Shown here piece after piece: positions 59,110 through 64,000 of a DNA stretch of 64,000 nucleotides (its first letter is position 1; each line of letters opens with the position of its first letter). A program made the translations under genes and the position numbers. Under the pieces are notes generated by a model, which did not search any database, was not told the origin of the DNA, and saw only the letters and a program-made list of their open reading frames with translations. Source of the stretch: Anaeramoeba flamelloides (Eukaryota > Metamonada > Anaeramoebidae); the NCBI GenBank assembly GCA_027625915.1, contig JANTQA010000012.1:5788501-5852500 (forward strand), read 5' to 3'.

Positions 59110-61168
59110 AAACGATTTAGACGAAGATTAGAACGTTTTTGATTTGAATTTTCAATCGAAATTGGTTTGAGACTGGCAGAAAAAAATGAATTTGAAAATA
59201 ATTTATAGTTTTTACAACGAGCTACTTTCTTAAATACCTGAAATCAATAAGGAAATTGTCTCTTTTTAAATGGTATTTCAGAAAAATTCAAATTAAACAA
59301 CTTGAGCTTTATTCTGATTCAATCATAGAATTATTAATATGGCGTTTCAAACTAACGGTGTTTAGAGTATAAAACCAGTGTCTCAAATAAAAACTCATGT
59401 TTTTTTTTCTTCTTCTTGTTCTGATACAGCTTCTAGCAAAGTTCCCAAAAGCTTATATACGATAAAATATATTTTGAAGGTTAAACTCCTTGACATTTTA
59501 AGAAAGTTATAAATTATACAAAGAATTTGTTTAAAATTTTTATGTAATTTTCTTCATTTTTTTGAAATTTTTTTATTGTAAAAAAATTTTCTTTAAAAAT
59601 TTACTATATTTTTTGAGATATATTTCCAATTTGATCCTTCATTTTTAGAATTTATTTTAAATAATAGAACTTTAAGAAACCAACCAGTATTTATTTATTG
59701 TTTACTATAGGTTAGGTTGATCATTTGATGTGTAGCCTTTAAAGAAAAAAGAAAAATTGACTTTTATCTTTTAACTTAATATTTAAAGTATGTACGGATT
59801 ATTTCAGCAACAGCTAAATCACAAAAACTTTTTCTTTTTACTATGAATTGAAAAATAAAAAGAACAAAATTGTCATTCAGCTTAATAAAGAAACACAACA
59901 TTCAAGAATTAATATATCATAAAAGTAATCTATTCTAAAAAAGAGAAATGAATAACTTAAGCTACTTTTCCTAATTAAAAATTTGAAAAGTTGGGCTGAT
60001 TTATAAATCATTTTTGGAATACTTAATGGAAATTTTTATCCATTTTTATTAGAACCAATGGTATTATTTTGAAGGGATGAAAATATTTTACCTAAAGTGC
60101 TATTTTCTTCTAAACTTATAAACATATTTTAAGATTAATTAATTTTTGATTAAATCAAAGATTTTACACAATTTTTTTTGAATTCCGGAAAAGCTAGACA
60201 CTCTACGGAAACTCTTCTTGATATTTGCCTAAAATTTAAAAGAATACAGTAAAAGCAAGGATTTTACTCAACTTATTTTGAAAATTCAAGATAACGTAGG
60301 ATACTAAATATTCCTCAAAATAATTTATTTTTTCTCTAGTTCAGTTTTATTAGAAAAATACAGCATTTTCAAAACTATTAATTGTGATTTATTCAAAGTA
60401 AATATCTCAAAATAGAATTAAACTAAAATCATTATCAGTTTATTTGGAATTTTTTAAATCCAAAAAAAAAAAAAAAAAACACCTTTTTTTCTGTACCCAG
60501 GACTTTTTAAAAAAGGTGGTACTACTAATAACAATCAATACAATATCCTCAAGAATTTTAATTTCGGTAATGTTGATTATATTGTAAATAAACTTTATTA
60601 TTAATGATGAAAGGTTGATGAAACTAGTAGTTTTATCAAACTCAAATTTTAAAATTTTATTTTTTCATACTAGTGCAGTGGAAAAAATTAAATCTTGATT
60701 TTGATGTTTTTTTCATAAATTTGTAGAGAACAATATAAAGATTTATTAAATTTCTTTGAATAATTTTTCCAATTTTTTGAAAACGAAAAAAGTGGAGTCT
60801 TATAAGATTATTGATATTTTCAAAATTGTGAAGTTGTTTAATTTTTTTTTCTTTTCTTTTTCAATTTTTTTTTTTTTTATATTATCCCAAAGAGGAATTA
60901 TTCTCAAACCAAAATTAAATTGTTATTGAAAAAAAAAAAAAACAGATGGACATTTAAAAGAACGAGTTGATTTAGGGGAGGGGGGTTCGTGGCTTACAAT
61001 AGAAATAATGTTTTTAATAGTCAAGTGAGTTTTAATTGATCCAGAAATACATATATAGATATATCCAAAAATAATAAAAAAGAAAAATTAAAAATAAAAT
61101 ATTCTCAAAATATTATTAAATTGATTAATTTTCTTCTTTTTGATTTTTTTTTTTGTATTATTTTTTTT
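59110..61168. other. Intergenic DNA
   Basis: No gene recognised. A degenerate ACTCTACGG-type repeat lies at 60165-60300; the rest is A/T tracts. A GGGGAGGGGGG patch at 60974-60986 is the only G-rich spot. Confidence 0.6.
60165..60300. repeat. Dispersed repeat of the ACTCTACGG type (degenerate copy)
   Basis: GAATTCCGGAAAAGCTAGAC then ACTCTACGGAAACTC, followed by AAATTTAAAAGAATACAGTA and GATTTTACTCAACT. Same elements as the copies near 0.6 and 6.8 kb. Confidence 0.5.
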
Positions 61169-62473
61169 TTAATGAATTGAATTTACAAATCCCAATTTCG
61201 TAATTAGTGACAATTCTGGACTCTGTAAATTGATTTCAAATTTATAAAACTGTCCATTATTTTGTAAAACAATTATTTCATGGGAAAAATTAAAGGCAAC
61301 TTTTGAATAAAGATCCTTGTCAACAGCGCCTTTGCAGTTTGCTCTTTTATTTTTTGAGACCAACAATGGCTTTTCCAAATTTTCAGAATGTATTGAATTT
61401 GTGTAAAGTGCGTTCTTGACATCATACAGCGTAAAGACGTGGATTGTGCCACGAAGACTTGCTGCAGCTAAAAAATTCGAGTCGATATTGAAAGCTAAAG
61501 AGCAGATTGTTCCTCGTTTTGTGCCCCTTTTCTTTTTGGTGATTAGTTGCCCGTTTTCTGTCGAATAAATTTTTATGTTTGTCCCTTTATTTGAACACAC
61601 AGCAATAATTCTTCCACAGGAACTTAATGTCACTTGCTGGATTGGATCATTCGATACTTTTAAAATGAGAGAATTGTCTCCCAAACAAGAATCTTTGTTT
61701 TCAACAAAATCTGTGGATTCAGATCTTTGTTTTTTACGTTTAATTCTATTCTTTTTTTTTTTTTTTTTTATCTTTTTTGAATCTTCAATTTTTTCTTCAA
61801 TTTTTTCTTCAATTTTTTCAGATTCTTTTTCCACTTCTTTTTCTTTTTCCTTGTCTTTTTCTTTTCCCTTTTCCTTTTCCTTTTCCTTTTCTCCTGTACT
61901 ATACTTTCCATCTTCTTGTTTTAAATTGTTATTATTTTGAATATTATTCTTGTTATTGCCCCCAATCAGTGGCCCGCGTTTGATTGCTACTGTTCCTTTT
62001 GTTGGCCCCAAAGTGACAAAGCATTTGAATTTGTTCGTTTTTGTATCTTCTGCAAAATCAAAAAGACCACTTGGGTTTTCATAACACTTTGTTTGGAGAA
62101 CCAACTCAAGCGTGTTTAAGGAATACACTTGGATCCCGTTTTTGAAAATTACAAAAATCTCATTATGCGAAATATATGCACTTACAATCGGCTCGTTGAA
62201 TTTTAATTGAAGCAGATTGGTTTGTTCCGAGTCATCATAAATGAACAAATTCTTTTTGGAATATTCACTTGATTGATCGTTCCCAACTAATGCAAATATA
62301 TTTGAATTCGAGAGCATGGAGACGTTCGAAAATCCCCCTTCAATTTTTCTTTGGAACTTGCGTTGAAAGGGGGTACATTGATAAACAGACCAACACTGGT
62401 CAGTGGAAACCGTAAAGTAAGTACCAAATCGATTTAATGAGAACGGCATTTTCTTTTTTTTTTCATTGCTCAT
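61169..62473 (-). CDS. WIPI/PROPPIN (Atg18-like) WD40 protein with an altered FRRG motif
   Basis: Single exon of 434 residues, ATG at 62473. PROPPINs are seven-bladed propellers that bind PI3P and PI(3,5)P2 through an L/FRRG motif and act in autophagosome formation and endolysosomal membrane dynamics. Family signatures are VYSLNTLELVLQT with the earlier NIFALVGN, then SCGRIIAVCSNKGTNIKIYS, and SLAFNIDSNFLAAASLRGTI followed by HVFTL, the hallmark blade after the lipid-binding motif. At the FRRG position the sequence is KKKRGTKRGT: the second Arg and Gly remain but the first Arg is Lys and the hydrophobic residue is replaced. A (KE)n and poly-Lys insert of about 70 residues (about 61930-61720) sits between blades. 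An inverted-repeat element lies about 115 bases upstream. The family call is firm; the paralogue (Atg18, Atg21/WIPI1-4) is not resolved. Confidence 0.85.
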   Translation of the reverse strand: MSNEKKKKMPFSLNRFGTYFTVSTDQCWSVYQCTPFQRKFQRKIEGGFSNVSMLSNSNIFALVGNDQSSEYSKKNLFIYDDSEQTNLLQLKFNEPIVSAYISHNEIFVIFKNGIQVYSLNTLELVLQTKCYENPSGLFDFAEDTKTNKFKCFVTLGPTKGTVAIKRGPLIGGNNKNNIQNNNNLKQEDGKYSTGEKEKEKEKGKEKDKEKEKEVEKESEKIEEKIEEKIEDSKKIKKKKKKNRIKRKKQRSESTDFVENKDSCLGDNSLILKVSNDPIQQVTLSSCGRIIAVCSNKGTNIKIYSTENGQLITKKKRGTKRGTICSLAFNIDSNFLAAASLRGTIHVFTLYDVKNALYTNSIHSENLEKPLLVSKNKRANCKGAVDKDLYSKVAFNFSHEIIVLQNNGQFYKFEINLQSPELSLITKLGFVNSIH

Positions 62474-64000
62474 CTCTCCTCAGATTGTTGTTTTTTGCAA
62501 TTTGAATTTAATTTCTTTGATTTTGATTTGAAACGGGTTTGTTTAAAAGAAGAAAATCAAAAAAAAATGATTTGTATTTTGTTTGTTCACGACAAGAATA
62601 GCACAAAAATTGTAGTCACTTTTTTTACTTAGCAACACTTTGTTTTTTTGAAATTGTACCAAATTTTGAAAGTAATTACAAGATCACAATGCAACAACTT
62701 TCAATTTAAAAGTTTTTACAAGTCAAACTTTTAAAAACATGTAATTTAAACAACTTTCCAATTTTTGGTTTCCATAAAAAGAGTTTCAGATTATTCAAAG
62801 TTTACATATATTTTTCTTTTAGATAACTTTCAAAAATTTCAATTAAATTCAAAATGTTATCTTTTGTTAATTATTATTTTTTATCCCTTTTTTTTGCTTA
62901 CAAAAGTTTGTATCGAGTATTGGAAAATTGAAAAAATATGAAAGAATATCAGAGACTGAAATCTTGCAGACTGTCAGTCTGAAAGTTCGAAAAAGTCTTG
63001 AAAGTATTTGTATGGATTGTGCTATTCTTGTCGTGTTACAGATTTCTCTTATTAGAAACGTCAAAATTTTATTATTGGATTATGATTTTAAGGTTTATCA
63101 TCCTTGAAGAATTATAAAATATTGTTTTGTGTAGTGTATACAATTTTATGTTTTTGGGAGTTTTTAAATATATCTAAAAATTAATATGTATTTTATAGAT
63201 CTTTTACAAATGAATTTTTTAAATTAATGGTTTTTCGAAAAGCCAAAATAAGGATTCAGTAATAACAATAAATAGATCGAAATTTTAATAAAATTAAAAA
63301 ATAGTCAATTTATTTTCAGGTGTGAACATTTTTGTTTATGGTTTGTTTTATGAAAATGTTTAATAAAATATAATATTTTTTTTTTTTTTCAGAAATCGAG
63401 TTATTGGAAAAAGAGTTTTTAGAATCTTCTTCTATTTTAGTTGGGGATTCAAAGAATAGAATAAGTTATTTCTAAAAAAGAAGACCAATTATATTTTAAT
63501 ATATCTTTATTAAACTCCAATTGTCATAAAACAATTTAAATATACAAAATCATTAAATATCATTTATTTGTATCTTGATAATGATTCATTTTTTTTTTTT
63601 TTCGTTTGGTATCGATAAATAAAAGATAATTAAATTTTATGTACTTAATTTTATAAGATATTTTTAGGAGTGAAAATTGATTATTATTTTATTTCATTAT
63701 GGTCCAAAAATCGTTTTCTGAAGAGATTTAATCTTGATAAATTTTTCAATAGAATGAAAAACATAAAGTTACAATAAAAAAGTAGAAAATTAAAGTGATG
63801 AATATTCTTATTTAAATTCTAAATGTTCCAAATTATTTTGATATTGATTTTATTTAATTTGTTTGAATTTTTTTTTTTTTTTTTTTATCTATAATCTTGT
63901 TAGGTCTATCGAGATTCTTTAATTTATATTGTCTATTATAAAATCAGAAAAATTTAAGTGTTATATTCGAAATTTGAAAGAATATGCCCATAATAATCTT
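62474..64000. other. Intergenic DNA
   Basis: No gene recognised. It includes the inverted-repeat element at 62588-63035. The rest is A/T tracts. Confidence 0.6.
62588..63035. mobile_element. Short element with perfect 19-base inverted ends
   Basis: CACGACAAGAATAGCACAA at 62588-62606 and its exact reverse complement at 63017-63035 bound 448 bases. The interior is AT-rich; the minus-strand frame 62867-63064 reads through one end and is not a gene. No clear target duplication. It sits just upstream of the WIPI-like gene start. Confidence 0.6.

Noticed and set aside
58721-59131. Plus-strand CSI-repeat frame of 136 codons
   Set aside because: Antisense to the MEQ/IEQ tandem repeat of the LRR-BTB gene; a repeat in one strand keeps the other open.
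60974-60986. Possible G-quadruplex
   Set aside because: Only one G-rich patch; not enough separated G runs.
61575-61983. Plus-strand frames of 121 and 68 codons rich in F/S/L
   Set aside because: Antisense shadows of the (KE)n insert in the WIPI-like gene.

Overview
The window is very AT-rich nuclear DNA from a single-celled eukaryote. Genes carry GT-AG introns from about 100 bases to almost 4 kb. Coding exons stand out as GC-richer islands in long A/T-tract DNA, and all three standard stop codons appear to work as stops. The mix of proteins (LRR-BTB, BTB-BACK, PAS, F-box, WIPI, HOPS/CORVET subunit, with in-frame KE/Q/N expansions) looks like a free-living amoeboid protist. Anaeramoeba-like is my best guess, from architecture alone and not from any search.

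Layout. 1-9972 (+): the gene for Vps18, at least four exons; the first exon(s) are missing or lie left of the window. Its 1.8 kb and 3.7 kb introns hold repeats, and its last exon sits between two direct copies of a 1.2 kb repeat. 14068-14604 (+): a small two-exon gene for a putative membrane-anchored protein. About 18040-20140 (-): a broken, 5'-truncated LINE (reverse transcriptase plus a C-terminal zinc-knuckle-like motif). 21461-21824 (-): an unidentified coding exon. 24185-25762 (-): an Rxt3-like histone deacetylase complex subunit. 25.8-35.0 kb: no gene recognised; decayed repeats, foldback elements and a 1.65 kb TTAA-flanked (piggyBac-like) element. 35085-35930 (+): a PAS-domain protein assembled from three exons, with possible further exons near 37.6-37.9 kb. 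38914-41654 (+): a large protein with about five PH-like modules. 44523-46382 (-): BTB-BACK protein fused to a glutamine-amidotransferase-like domain. 48992-50760 (-): F-box protein fused to a TMEM185-like multi-spanning membrane domain. 56314-59109 (-): LRR protein with two C-terminal BTB-like domains. 61169-62473 (-): a WIPI/PROPPIN (Atg18-like) beta-propeller.

There is no operon-like arrangement. Two genes (Vps18, WIPI) belong to endolysosomal and autophagic membrane traffic. Three (BTB-BACK, F-box-TMEM185, LRR-BTB-BTB) look like substrate adaptors for ubiquitin ligases, and one (Rxt3-like) is a chromatin factor. Proximity does not imply a joint pathway.

Most intergenic DNA is made of repeats visible within the window itself: several families of foldback/MITE-like elements with long terminal inverted repeats (5.1, 12.4, 28.9, 30.0, 42.4, 47.0, 47.7-48.7, 48.1, 52.3 and 62.6 kb), a TTAA-flanked family, and a dispersed family marked by short ACTCTACGG-type units. 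I saw no rRNA, tRNA or CRISPR array. All exon joins are inferred from splice motifs, phase and family resemblance read by eye.
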